This document shows positions 37,634-46,397 of a stretch of 64,000 bases of DNA, piece by piece (position 1 is the first letter of the stretch; every line of letters starts with the position of its first letter). The position numbers and the translations under genes are program-made. The notes under the pieces are model-generated. The model saw only the letters and a program-made list of their open reading frames with translations. It searched no databases and had not been told where the DNA came from. The stretch is from assembly GCF_004331155.1 (NCBI RefSeq), contig NZ_SJNZ01000006.1, forward strand, positions 60,627-124,626, in the 5' to 3' direction. Source of the DNA: Acinetobacter terrestris. Its GTDB lineage: Bacteria; Pseudomonadota; Gammaproteobacteria; Pseudomonadales; Moraxellaceae.

Positions 37634-37642
37634 GAGTAAGGC

Positions 37643-38437
37643 ATGATTAAGCTGGCTGTAAATTTATCGATGATTTTTACTGAAGTGCCTTTGATTGAGC
37701 GCTTTGCTCTGGCTCATGCACAAGGTTTTCAACATGTGGAAATTCAGTTTCCCTATGAACTCAGCATTGAACAAATTCAAACCCAGCTGACCATCCATGA
37801 CTTAAGCCTTTGCCTGATCAATGTGCCTGCGGGTGATTTAATGCAAGGTGGCAATGGTCTTGCTGGCGTACCAGGGATGGAACTTGAGTTTCATCGCGGT
37901 TTAGAACAAGCCATTCAATATGCCACCGCACTAAATGTGCCGAGCGTGAATATTTTAGCAGGCAAGCAACCGCTTGATGCCGACCTCTTGCCTTGTTTAA
38001 ATACTTTGGCGAAAAATTTAAAACTTGCCTGTTCAATGCTGGGTGAACATCAGATTCAACCGGTATTTGAAATGATTAATGGCACGGATATGCCGCGCTT
38101 TCTGGTTCAGAACATTGCACAGGCGCAAGAAATGCTTGAAGCGGTACAAAACCCTGCCCTGAAAATGCAATATGACTGTTATCACATGGCCATGATGGGT
38201 GAAGAGGTATTTGAAGCGTTAAAAGAAAATATTCACGATATTGGTCATATTCAATTTGCCGACTGCCCGGGACGTCATGAACCCGATACGGCGCAGATTA
38301 ATTTTGCAGAAATATTTCAATGGCTTAACCAGAGTACCTATACGGGCTATACAGCTGCAGAATATCGCCCTCAATCGCATTCAAACCATTCTTTTGCATG
38401 GAAAGATAAATATTTTGTAAAACATCCGCAAAGTTAA
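37643..38437 (+). CDS. Hydroxypyruvate isomerase family protein
   Basis: The 264-residue TIM-barrel protein (AP-endonuclease-2-like sugar isomerase fold) has the opening LAVNLSMIFTEVPLIERFALA, the conserved FEMINGTDMPRFLV with Glu, KMQYDCYHM with Asp and His, and GHIQFADCPGRHEPDTAQI. These match Hyi/OtnI-type isomerases acting on hydroxypyruvate or 2-oxo-tetronate. It lies 48 bases after the dehydrogenase gene; the pair resembles hyi-glxR, although gcl is not seen. Confidence 0.85.
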   Translation: MIKLAVNLSMIFTEVPLIERFALAHAQGFQHVEIQFPYELSIEQIQTQLTIHDLSLCLINVPAGDLMQGGNGLAGVPGMELEFHRGLEQAIQYATALNVPSVNILAGKQPLDADLLPCLNTLAKNLKLACSMLGEHQIQPVFEMINGTDMPRFLVQNIAQAQEMLEAVQNPALKMQYDCYHMAMMGEEVFEALKENIHDIGHIQFADCPGRHEPDTAQINFAEIFQWLNQSTYTGYTAAEYRPQSHSNHSFAWKDKYFVKHPQS

Positions 38438-38450
38438 ATTATGAACAGAA

Positions 38451-38479
38451 TTGAAATTCGGCACTAAAACCGCTATATT
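38451..38479 (+). promoter_or_regulatory. Sigma-70 promoter of rsfS
   Basis: TTGAAA (38451-38456), a 17-base spacer and TATATT (38474-38479) predict a start of transcription near 38486. That falls on the first possible rsfS ATG (38485), so that ATG would be leaderless at best and the next ones are favoured. Confidence 0.65.
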
Positions 38480-38514
38480 ACACGATGAGTTATTGTCCGG
38501 AAATAAAACCCTTT

Positions 38515-38913
38515 ATGAATTTAGAACCATCGCCCAGCGCTTCTAATTCTCTCGATTACACAATGAATTCTCAAGCTAAAGATGTACAAGCTTGCTTAAA
38601 AGTTGTACATGAAGCCCTATTAGATGTAAAAGCAAAAGATATTCTTGAACTTGATGTCAGCGCGATTAGCAATGTAGCAGACTATATGGTCATTGCTAGC
38701 GGTACATCAACCCGTCACATTAAAGCCCTCGCAGATAATGTTGCTGAAGAAGCACGTAAAGCGGGTTTCCGCCCGATCGGCGTTGAAGGTGAACGTGATG
38801 CGGAATGGATCTTAATCGATCTCGGTTTTGTGGTTGTCCACGTTATGCTTCCAACTGCGCGTAAATTTTACGACCTTGAAAGCTTATGGCGTGCTACTCC
38901 AGAATCTGCTTAA
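38515..38913 (+). CDS. rsfS: RsfS, ribosomal silencing factor
   Basis: RsfS binds ribosomal protein L14 (uL14) and blocks subunit joining under starvation. The family core is clear: DILELDVSAISNVADYMVIASGTSTRHIKALADNVAEEARKAG in pieces, then GVEGERDAEWILIDLGFVVVHVM and FYDLESLW. Three starts are possible: 38485, 38515 and 38563. The promoter position disfavours the first. The third gives the usual family length (116 aa) but has no ribosome site. 38515 is kept as a compromise (132 aa). A terminator follows at once. Confidence 0.92.
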   Translation: MNLEPSPSASNSLDYTMNSQAKDVQACLKVVHEALLDVKAKDILELDVSAISNVADYMVIASGTSTRHIKALADNVAEEARKAGFRPIGVEGERDAEWILIDLGFVVVHVMLPTARKFYDLESLWRATPESA

Positions 38914-38916
38914 AGC

Positions 38917-38946
38917 AAAAAAAAGCGACCATAAGGTCGCTTTTTT
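38917..38946 (+). terminator. Terminator after rsfS
   Basis: AAAAAGCGACC-ATAA-GGTCGCTTTTTT begins 4 bases past the rsfS stop. The flanking A and T runs may also serve the convergent gene ending at 39021. Confidence 0.9.
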
Positions 38947-39020
38947 CATCTTGGTCATTCTATTCTTAGGATTCAGCCATTTCAGCTGACTGAAGCTTGA
39001 TATCTTAAAGTCCACACCTT

Positions 39021-39623
39021 TTATAACAATTGATGTAAATCTACATCAGGATATTTAGTCTTGATGCTGGTCTTAACCCGTGCATAGAGTTGATCGGCTT
39101 TGGCGGGCCCATAGAACTCGCAATAACATTGATAAATCACGGTAATCACTTGCGCATAACGGGTCAGCGGCAAAAACTCCACAAATGCCGCCTGATTAAT
39201 TTTTGCAGAACTCATAATTGCCAAGCCCATCTCTTGCAGCTGCTCTTTAACTTCCGTATTGAAGTCATTAAGATCAGTCACGGTCAGCATCACGGCATCA
39301 ATAAAATCAAAAAAAGCTGCCGATAAGTTTTCTGAAATTAGGACTTCTGCTTGTACTTTCGGCTTGGTATCGAGTAACACTTGCTTTTCGACCGCCGACA
39401 TTTCAGATAAAACCTGTTTAAGCATTTCTTTGCGATGGAAACGCAATTCATCACTATTACAAATTTCACTTAAGAAACGGTTAAGTACAAAAGAAGGTTT
39501 ATCTCCATATTCCTGTTCCCAATAATGGAGCACCCGGTCCAGTACCGTGCCTTGCATATAAGGACTTAAACCATGTTCAATCGCTTGTTTCTTTTGCATT
39601 ACACTGAGTAATTTATGTCTCAT
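39021..39623 (-). CDS. Uncharacterised helical protein
   Basis: The 200-residue soluble protein is predicted to be almost all helical from its pattern, with no signal peptide, membrane span or known motif that I can recognise. Features: a LSPYMQGTVLDRVLHYWEQEYG N-terminal part, an acidic middle and an aromatic stretch VIYQCYCEFYGPAKADQLYARV. It starts 11 bases after the amtB stop on the same strand, so it may be on the same nitrogen-controlled transcript. Confidence 0.7.
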   Translation of the reverse strand: MRHKLLSVMQKKQAIEHGLSPYMQGTVLDRVLHYWEQEYGDKPSFVLNRFLSEICNSDELRFHRKEMLKQVLSEMSAVEKQVLLDTKPKVQAEVLISENLSAAFFDFIDAVMLTVTDLNDFNTEVKEQLQEMGLAIMSSAKINQAAFVEFLPLTRYAQVITVIYQCYCEFYGPAKADQLYARVKTSIKTKYPDVDLHQLL

Positions 39624-39634
39624 GGCTAAACTCC

Positions 39635-40969
39635 TTAATGGCGTTTGGTAATATCATCTGTTTCAAAAGTTACATCGCGCTGAAATTCGGGATAAGATAA
39701 TTCTGCATGTTCGGTATAATCCAGACCACGCTGTTCATGCTGCGTACTGACACGTAAACCACCCAGAAGTTTGTCCAGCAGTTTGAATACAATTAAGGCA
39801 ATGCCAAAACCCCAGGCAAATGCGACCATTACACCCAAGACCTGAATTGAAATAATTTGTGAATTAAACATATCGGTTTCAAAGAACAGGCCTGCAGCTA
39901 CAGTGCCCCATGCCCCACAAAAACCATGTACAGTCACTGCATCGACCACATCATCCAGTTTTAATTTTTCCATTAATGTTGGCAAGATACTTACCAGCAA
40001 ACCTGCAATTGTACCGGTCACGACTGCAAAGATTGGAGACATGGTTGCACAACCGGCTGTAATTCCCACCAAACCACCCAATGAGGCATTAATTGTCGTT
40101 TTTATGAGAATCGCCTTGCCACGCACTAAGCTATAGAGCATATAAGCTATAGCGCCAGCACATGCGGCCAAATGGGTATTCAAAGCAATTCGGCCTATAC
40201 TGACATTGGCATTGACTGTTGAGGCTGCATTAAAACCAAACCATGCCAGCCACAGGATAAATCCACCTAAAGCAACTAAGGGCATGTTATGTCCTGCCAA
40301 ATGGTGAACTTGCCCATTACGTCCAAAACGTCCCAGACGCGGGCCCAACACAATGATGCCTGCCAATGCCACCCAGCCACCAATTGAATGCACTACGGTT
40401 GAACCGGCAAAGTCGATAAAACCTAAAGCTTTTAACCAGCCCGCACCCTCAAAGATGCTGCCCCATGCCCAGCTGCCAAAGACCGGATAAATCAAGCCAC
40501 TCACCACGGCAGCACTGACCACATATGCCACAAAATGGATTCGTTCAGCCATGGCACCACTGGCAATGGTGGTTGCGGTTGCAGCAAACATCATTTGGAA
40601 GAATAATAAATTCCAATGCCAATCATCCATCACATTGGGTGCAAAATGAGTGGTGCCGATCCAGCCTGAAGCATTGACCCCGAACATCAAACCGAAGCCA
40701 AGCAACCAGAACACGAGTCCCCCAAGACAGGCATCCATATAATTCTTCATCAAAACATTGATGGTATTTTTACTGCGAACAGAGCCACTTTCTATCAGCG
40801 CAAAACCGGCCTGCATAAAGAACACCAGAATCCCGCCCATCACTACCCATACGCTGTCAAGCGACAACCGTATTTCTTGAATATTGGCTGTATTTGTTGC
40901 ACCTTCACTGGCCAATACAGGCAATGAAAATACCGATAACAGCAATACGAGATACTTTATTATTTTCAT
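39635..40969 (-). CDS. amtB: AmtB, ammonium transporter
   Basis: The 444-residue protein has a cleavable signal peptide (1-20, ending VLASE) and 11 membrane helices. Signatures are VFFMQAGFALIESGSVRSKN, FDFAGS-type DFAGSTVVHSIGGWVALAG, and conserved His in VVHS and TVHGFCGAWGTVAAG, lining the ammonium pore. Unusually for proteobacteria, no glnK precedes it here. AGGGG lies 7 bases before the ATG, and a sigma-54-type promoter lies 31 bases upstream (41000-41016), which fits nitrogen control. Confidence 0.95.
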   Translation of the reverse strand: MKIIKYLVLLLSVFSLPVLASEGATNTANIQEIRLSLDSVWVVMGGILVFFMQAGFALIESGSVRSKNTINVLMKNYMDACLGGLVFWLLGFGLMFGVNASGWIGTTHFAPNVMDDWHWNLLFFQMMFAATATTIASGAMAERIHFVAYVVSAAVVSGLIYPVFGSWAWGSIFEGAGWLKALGFIDFAGSTVVHSIGGWVALAGIIVLGPRLGRFGRNGQVHHLAGHNMPLVALGGFILWLAWFGFNAASTVNANVSIGRIALNTHLAACAGAIAYMLYSLVRGKAILIKTTINASLGGLVGITAGCATMSPIFAVVTGTIAGLLVSILPTLMEKLKLDDVVDAVTVHGFCGAWGTVAAGLFFETDMFNSQIISIQVLGVMVAFAWGFGIALIVFKLLDKLLGGLRVSTQHEQRGLDYTEHAELSYPEFQRDVTFETDDITKRH

Positions 40970-41277
40970 GAACAGTCCCCTAAAACCTATTTACGAATTA
41001 GCAAAAGAAATGCCAAGTTCAAGGGGAATATTTTTTTATTTTAAAATGTTATTAAACAGGCCAATTTTAAAGTTGTTTTTACATTATGCGAATAAGCTTT
41101 CATAATTTTTTTAAATCAAAAATAAAAATAGAGACTTAACTGCCATGTTATGACGCATTTTAGCTATGTCTTTCTGCAATAGCGCACCAAACAAGATGAA
41201 AAGTTAACCGATTTCTAAAGAAGTCTCTCATTATTCTCATTTACTTTATAGCTTTAAAAATTCTCCATTTAAAAAAT
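40970..41277. other. Intergenic region upstream of amtB
   Basis: This stretch of about 300 bases between amtB and the pnt terminator is AT-rich and holds no ORF I can support. It contains the sigma-54-type promoter (41000-41016). A single GCACCA half-site (41184-41189, flanked by TGCAATAGC) is a weak candidate for activator binding at a suitable distance of about 190 bases. Nothing else is recognised. Confidence 0.6.
41000..41016 (-). promoter_or_regulatory. Sigma-54 (RpoN) -24/-12 promoter of amtB
   Basis: The minus strand reads TTGGCATTTCTTTTGCT. The GG (-24) and GC (-12) dinucleotides are 10 bases apart, exactly as in the consensus YTGGCAC-N5-TTGCW, with one mismatch in the -24 half. Transcription would start near 40990, 20 bases before the amtB start. 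Confidence 0.75.
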
Positions 41278-41303
41278 AAAAAACCACCCGAAGGTGGTTT
41301 TTT
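41278..41303 (-). terminator. Terminator of the pnt operon
   Basis: CCACC-CGAA-GGTGG with flanking A and T runs lies 19 bases past the pntB stop on the minus strand. Confidence 0.88.
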
Positions 41304-41321
41304 GACATTCAAGTTTAAGAA

Positions 41322-42776
41322 TTAGTGTCCGCCGCCATTAATTGCTTTGGTCATATCTTCTACAACTTTCTTAGCATCACCAAAGATCATCATGGTCTTC
41401 TCGTTATAGAACAAGTCATTATCCAAACCTGCATAACCCGTTGCCATAGAACGCTTGATCACCATGATGGTACGTGCTTTATGCGCTTCCAGAATTGGCA
41501 TCCCGTAAATTGGTGAAGTTGGATCATCTTTTGCCGCAGGGTTAACCACGTCATTTGCACCAATCACCAGAACCACGTCAGTTGCAGGGAAATCTGTGTT
41601 GATTTCATCCATTTCCAGGATGTCTTCATAGGCCACGTCCGCTTCTGCAAGCAGTACGTTCATGTGACCCGGCATACGGCCTGCCACTGGGTGAATCGCA
41701 AAACGGACTTTTACGCCTTGTTCTTTCAAAATTTCGCACAGTTCTTTTACTGCATTTTGTGCACGACCTTGCGCCATACCATAACCCGGTACAATCACAA
41801 CACTGTCTGCATTTGACATCAGGAAGCCGGCATCATCTGCTGAACCTGAACGGTGATTACGTTGAACTTTTTCACCATTATCTGCTGCTGCAACTGCTGT
41901 ACCACCCATTGCACCACCAAACAATACGTTGATGATGGAACGGTTCATCGCTTTACACATGATGTAAGACAGAATCGCACCTGATGAACCCACCAGCGAA
42001 CCTGCAACGATCAGCATGTTATTTTCAAGCGTGAAACCAATACCTGCTGCTGCCCAACCCGAGAATGAGTTCAAAAGTGATACCACTACTGGCATATCAC
42101 CGCCACCGACAGGTGCAATCCATACCCAACCAAATGCGAGCGCAAGACCCGTCATTGCCCAGAATGCCGTCATATCACCCGTTAAGAAGAACTGAACACC
42201 GAAACCGAGCATGGCAAGGAAAATGATCGCTTGTACCGGTTTAACCCAGCTACCCGAAATCGTTTTTGCCCATTTTTTCGCAGCCAACTTGCCATAGGCA
42301 AATACAGAAGCTGTAAAGGTAATTGCACCCACAAAACAGCCCACAAACAATTCAAATAAATGAACTTTGCTCATGTGTGCATGCTGAACACCAGCCGCTT
42401 CCAAAGCAGTCTGATTTTGAGTAAACAATGCTGTCAGCTGGTTATTATGTAGAATTGCGGCAACCGCAATTAAAACTGCTGCCAAACCGACCAATGAATG
42501 CATCAGTGCCACAGTTTCAGGCATTTGTGTCATTGGAACAGTACGTGCACGTGCAATACCGACCACACCACCAAGGACCATCGCGCCAATAATCATCCAG
42601 ACCACAGGATGCTCAGCAACAAAGAATGTCGTGATCACAGCAATCGCCATCGCGATCATGCCGTAACGGTTACCCTGAATCGCTGTCTTAGGACCAGACA
42701 AGCCACGAAGCGTTAAGATAAAAAGAACGGCGCCTACCAAGTAGAACCAATCCGCATAGTCTCGAATAAATTCCAT
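41322..42776 (-). CDS. pntB: PntB, NAD(P) transhydrogenase beta subunit
   Basis: PntB (484 aa) carries most of the membrane helices (nine or so within residues 1-270) and the NADP(H)-binding domain III at the C-terminus, with VPGYGMAQGRAQNAVKEL, GRMPGHMNVLLAEADV and GANDVVNPAA. It couples proton entry to hydride transfer from NADH to NADP. It is the third gene of a three-gene operon with a single base between it and the preceding stop. Confidence 0.96.
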   Translation of the reverse strand: MEFIRDYADWFYLVGAVLFILTLRGLSGPKTAIQGNRYGMIAMAIAVITTFFVAEHPVVWMIIGAMVLGGVVGIARARTVPMTQMPETVALMHSLVGLAAVLIAVAAILHNNQLTALFTQNQTALEAAGVQHAHMSKVHLFELFVGCFVGAITFTASVFAYGKLAAKKWAKTISGSWVKPVQAIIFLAMLGFGVQFFLTGDMTAFWAMTGLALAFGWVWIAPVGGGDMPVVVSLLNSFSGWAAAGIGFTLENNMLIVAGSLVGSSGAILSYIMCKAMNRSIINVLFGGAMGGTAVAAADNGEKVQRNHRSGSADDAGFLMSNADSVVIVPGYGMAQGRAQNAVKELCEILKEQGVKVRFAIHPVAGRMPGHMNVLLAEADVAYEDILEMDEINTDFPATDVVLVIGANDVVNPAAKDDPTSPIYGMPILEAHKARTIMVIKRSMATGYAGLDNDLFYNEKTMMIFGDAKKVVEDMTKAINGGGH

Positions 42777-43103
42777 TTATGAACCCTCTTTTTTCTTTTG
42801 CTTCGGCTTAAACATTTCAAGCATACGTGCAGTTACTGCAAAGCCACCGAAAATGTTGATACTTGCCAAGAACACAGCGATAGCACCTAAAATGCTCACA
42901 ATGTTAATGCTTTGGAAAGCTACGTTGGCATCGACACCAATCACCGGCAAGCCGACAGTTTGAATCATTGCACCGACCACAATAATGGAAGACAGTGCAT
43001 TGGTCACAGCCATCAGTGGCGTGTGTAAAGCGGGTGTTACGCCCCAAACTACGTAGTAACCTACGAAGATGGCAAGGACGAAAATTGTAATCGTTTCAAC
43101 CAT
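42777..43103 (-). CDS. pntAB: PntA membrane part, transhydrogenase alpha-2 subunit
   Basis: The 108-residue protein holds the short membrane domain that in E. coli is the C-terminal part of PntA: three helices, with [28 protein letters not shown] and [21 protein letters not shown] at the end. Separate alpha-1 and alpha-2 genes are the form seen in Rhodospirillum. It lies 11 bases after the alpha-1 gene and abuts pntB. Confidence 0.94.
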   Translation of the reverse strand: MVETITIFVLAIFVGYYVVWGVTPALHTPLMAVTNALSSIIVVGAMIQTVGLPVIGVDANVAFQSINIVSILGAIAVFLASINIFGGFAVTARMLEMFKPKQKKKEGS

Positions 43104-43114
43104 GATCTATCTCC

Positions 43115-44242
43115 TTAACCACGCTTTAACAGCACTTGGCCGCCATGAGCGACGAGTAGCGCTTTCTGAATTTCTTCTTCTGGATTAATGACAAAGTTCT
43201 TGTCTTGATCAAAAAGAGTTTCCAGGAAATTAAAAACATTACGTGCATAAAGTGCTGAAGCTTCAGTCGCCACGGTTGCCGGAATATTTGGAATGCCTAA
43301 AATGGTCACGCCATTATCGGTCACGACATTTTCGCCGCACTTAGAGCCTTCAACGTTACCGCCTGATTCAACCGCCATATCCAGGATGATTGAACCCGGT
43401 TTCATTTTGGCCACAGTTTCAGATTTGATTAAACGCGGTGCATCACGGCCTGGTAAAAGCGCAGTGGTAATCACGATATCCGCATTGGAAACGGCTTTGT
43501 CAACAATTGCTGCCTGGTCTTTGATGTATTGTTCACCTGGCATCCATCCATAACCGTTTTTAGCAGCATCGGCAGCTTTCTGCTTTTCTTCGTCAGACAT
43601 TGGCACGTCTAACCATTTACCACCTAAAGACTCCACCTGATCGCGAGCGGTTGGACGTAAATCTGTTGCCTCAACTACCGCACCCAAGCGCTTCGCAGTT
43701 GCAATCGCTTGCAAGCCTGCAACACCCACACCCATAATCACCACGCGGGCAGGTTTAACCGTACCTGCAGCAGTCATCAGCATTGGGAACATGCGTTGGT
43801 ATTCTGCCGCAGCCAAAAGCACCGATTTATAACCGGCCAAGTTGGCTTGCGAAGACAATACGTCCATGTTTTGTGCGCGGGAAAGCGTACGGGGTAAAAG
43901 CTCTAAAGCAAATGCAGACACCTGCGTGGATGCAAATTGGTCAAGTTCAGTATTGCGGTACGGATCAAACATCGCGATTACTGCGGTGTTTGGAGCAAGT
44001 TTTTGAATTTCCTCGCCTTTAGGCGCGCGAACTTTCAAAATAATCTGGCTGCCGGTATAGGCATCATCGGTAATTTTGGCACCGACTTGTTCATATGCAC
44101 TGTCAATATAAGCGGCTTTAACACCTGCTCTACGTTCAATGACCACTGTATGACCAGCACTGATCAACTTCTTTACTGTTTCTGGCGTTGCTGCCACACG
44201 ATTTTCACCGACAACAGTTTCGGTTGGGATTCCGATCTGCAT
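43115..44242 (-). CDS. pntAA: PntA soluble part, transhydrogenase alpha-1 subunit
   Basis: The 375-residue protein is the NAD(H)-binding domain I of proton-translocating transhydrogenase, related to alanine dehydrogenase. The start MQIGIPTETVVGENRVAATP is typical, and the Rossmann motif is GVGVAGLQAIATAKRLGAVVEATD in part. RDQVESLGGKWLDVP and the mobile loop YGWMPGEQYIKDQAA follow. GAGGAAGG precedes the ATG. A perfect inverted repeat (44273-44295) lies in the leader. Confidence 0.95.
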   Translation of the reverse strand: MQIGIPTETVVGENRVAATPETVKKLISAGHTVVIERRAGVKAAYIDSAYEQVGAKITDDAYTGSQIILKVRAPKGEEIQKLAPNTAVIAMFDPYRNTELDQFASTQVSAFALELLPRTLSRAQNMDVLSSQANLAGYKSVLLAAAEYQRMFPMLMTAAGTVKPARVVIMGVGVAGLQAIATAKRLGAVVEATDLRPTARDQVESLGGKWLDVPMSDEEKQKAADAAKNGYGWMPGEQYIKDQAAIVDKAVSNADIVITTALLPGRDAPRLIKSETVAKMKPGSIILDMAVESGGNVEGSKCGENVVTDNGVTILGIPNIPATVATEASALYARNVFNFLETLFDQDKNFVINPEEEIQKALLVAHGGQVLLKRG

Positions 44243-44272
44243 GAGCCTTCCTCAAGCTAATTTTTCTTAAGT

Positions 44273-44295
44273 AAACATTGCATTTAGCAATGTTT
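44273..44295. promoter_or_regulatory. Perfect inverted repeat in the pnt leader
   Basis: AAACATTGC (44273-44281) and GCAATGTTT (44287-44295) are 9-base arms with a 5-base loop, 31 bases upstream of the pntAA start. It could be a repressor operator or a leader hairpin. No T run follows on the minus strand. Confidence 0.5.
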
Positions 44296-45231
44296 CCCCC
44301 TAGATGCATTTTTGTTGAATTTTTGGATTCTAATTGAACTTTTTTAAATTACCACCCAATATTTATTTAATAAATACCCACATTCTGAACTGGTGATTCA
44401 TAAAAATAATCATACGATAGGGCATTTATGAGTTTCGCTTTAAATAAACCTGCTTTTATTCCCTTAAATGTCATTGCAACACTTTCCATTTTTTTGTATT
44501 TAGACGCTGCTGTCGATTTTTTTAACATGATTTTAAAAATTTCGAATTGATCATTCTGACAATTTAAACTTTTTCTTTAAATAAAACCTTGATTTGAAGA
44601 TGCCCCGATTTGGGGCTAAAACGGCCTATTTAAACGCTACTTTTAATAAAATTGGATAAAGTGACATAATGTACAGACGGATTAAGCATAAAATCTGTCT
44701 GTTCTTAAAAGATCATTTCTAAAAATTAGCGACAAAGTAATGATCAAGTAATCTCTGTTGTTCTTTATTTCAATTGTTATTTTAGTCAATCAAGTTGTAC
44801 TCGCCATAAGTCTAATCAGATCAAAAAAATATTGATTTTTTTTTTGCTGACCATTTCGCTTGATGATGATTTAAGCGTATTTTTGACTAAGTGGCTGTTT
44901 TTCGCACCATTTTAGGGCGAATTGTAGATATTTACTCCAATATTGCTATTTCTACTGATAAAAACCACCCAATTTCAGCCTTTTATCTTTTTTTCTACAC
45001 TACATTCAGCTCATTCATCGGATCTTTGCGAAGAATCTTGCCTTAATTGAGTCCAGCCTCTTTCTGTGATCGCTACTTTGTTGAAATAAATTAAATTCAT
45101 AAAAAGGGATTCATTCCGAATTGGAATCTTGACCATCATATTTTTGCATTTCACCTCATCCGTTAAAAACTTTATAATTCACATTTCTACACCGCCTCTT
45201 TGATACTTAAAACATGCCCCAAGTAGGTAAA
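44296..45231. other. AT-rich region of about 0.9 kb without a convincing gene
   Basis: The stretch lies between the divergent pntAA and EamA genes and is richer in A and T than its neighbours. It contains a small hairpin GCCCC-GATTT-GGGGC (44602-44616) and a 39-codon ORF at 44428-44547 (start MSFALNKPAF) without a clear ribosome site. No RNA gene, repeat family or gene remnant is recognised. It may hold regulatory sites or decayed sequence. Confidence 0.6.
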
Positions 45232-46158
45232 ATGAAACTGAGTCTAACAACAACACAATTAGGTTCATTATTCGCTGTTTGTGCCGCCTTTTTGTTTAGT
45301 ACTAAAGCGATTTTTATTAAACAGACCTATGCACTCTCCCCGCTGGTGGATGGCACCGTGCTGATGGCTTTAAGAATGGCCAGTGCATTGCCTTTTTTCC
45401 TGCTCATTTGCTGGTTAAGCCGACATCAGAGTAAAAACCTGAGCAGTAAAGACTGGGGCTTGCTGATCCTTGCAGGCTTGATCGGTTATTACCTGGCGAG
45501 CTGGCTGGATTTCGCCGGGCTGATGTATATCAGTGCTTCACTGGAACGGATTATTCTATTTTTATATCCTACGATGACGGTTCTGGCTTCAAGCATCATC
45601 TACAAACAACGCTTAAGCTTTAAAAGCCTGTTTGCAATTTTGCTCAGTTATGGCGGTACCGTAATTGTGATGTTGCAGGAACAAAGCAATGTTCCGCATC
45701 AAAGTAATTTCTGGCTGGGTGCGAGTCTGGTTTTTGCCAGTGCTGTGGCCTTTGCAAGCTACCTGTTGTTGACGCCGCGACTGATTCAGAAATTCGGTTC
45801 ATGGAACTTTACTGGTCTTGCGCTGAGCATTGCCTGTATTGGCACACTGACCCATTACTTGATTGCAATCCCGAATCCGATTGGCTTACTTGCGCAGTTA
45901 CCCAGTGCCGTCATCTGGTATGGCGTTGGACTGGGTTTTATGGTCACGGTTTTACCTACCGTATTATTGATGCAGAGTATTGAGCGCCTAGGTGCGTCGC
46001 AATCTGCCATGATTGCGTCAATTGGTCCCATTCTGACCATTATTTTGGCCACCTTTTTCTTGGGTGAAAAAATGAATGCAATTCAATGGTTCGGCTGTGG
46101 CTTGAATATTGTCGGTGTGATGATGATTACCTTATCGAAAAAGAAACTCGCCCACTAA
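45232..46158 (+). CDS. EamA/DMT-family transporter
   Basis: The protein (308 aa) has ten membrane helices in two EamA repeats. The first begins with LGSLFAVCAAFLFSTKAIFIK and the second with FWLGASLVFASAVAFASYLL. A conserved LGEKMNAIQWFGCGLNIVGV region lies near the C-terminus. It is an inner-membrane exporter of metabolites; the substrate is unknown. ATG 45232 follows TAGGT closely, while ATG 45214 would add MPQVGK. Monocistronic to all appearances. Confidence 0.88.
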   Translation: MKLSLTTTQLGSLFAVCAAFLFSTKAIFIKQTYALSPLVDGTVLMALRMASALPFFLLICWLSRHQSKNLSSKDWGLLILAGLIGYYLASWLDFAGLMYISASLERIILFLYPTMTVLASSIIYKQRLSFKSLFAILLSYGGTVIVMLQEQSNVPHQSNFWLGASLVFASAVAFASYLLLTPRLIQKFGSWNFTGLALSIACIGTLTHYLIAIPNPIGLLAQLPSAVIWYGVGLGFMVTVLPTVLLMQSIERLGASQSAMIASIGPILTIILATFFLGEKMNAIQWFGCGLNIVGVMMITLSKKKLAH

Positions 46159-46397
46159 ACGGATTCAGCAAAATGCTGTGGATACGACAATTCTAAGAAT
46201 TTTTAGGAAGATATTCATAGTCTCCCCAAATAGCCTTCTGCAAAATAACAGTTTTGAATACGGGCAATGGAATACGATGGCAAAGATCAAGCTTCGCCTG
46301 CTTGTATACTCATTCCTGTTCGGTGTCTTGCTATACTCCTGCTGATTGAAATAAAGCAGCCACTGATTGCCGCTAACACATTAAGCAAGGGACTTTT

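Noticed and set aside
44428..44547. 39-codon frame beginning MSFALNKPAF in the pnt-EamA gap
   Set aside because: No good ribosome site and no family resemblance; kept only as a note in the intergenic entry.
44602..44616. GCCCC-GATTT-GGGGC hairpin as a terminator or small RNA end
   Set aside because: Only 5 bp with no T run in either direction.
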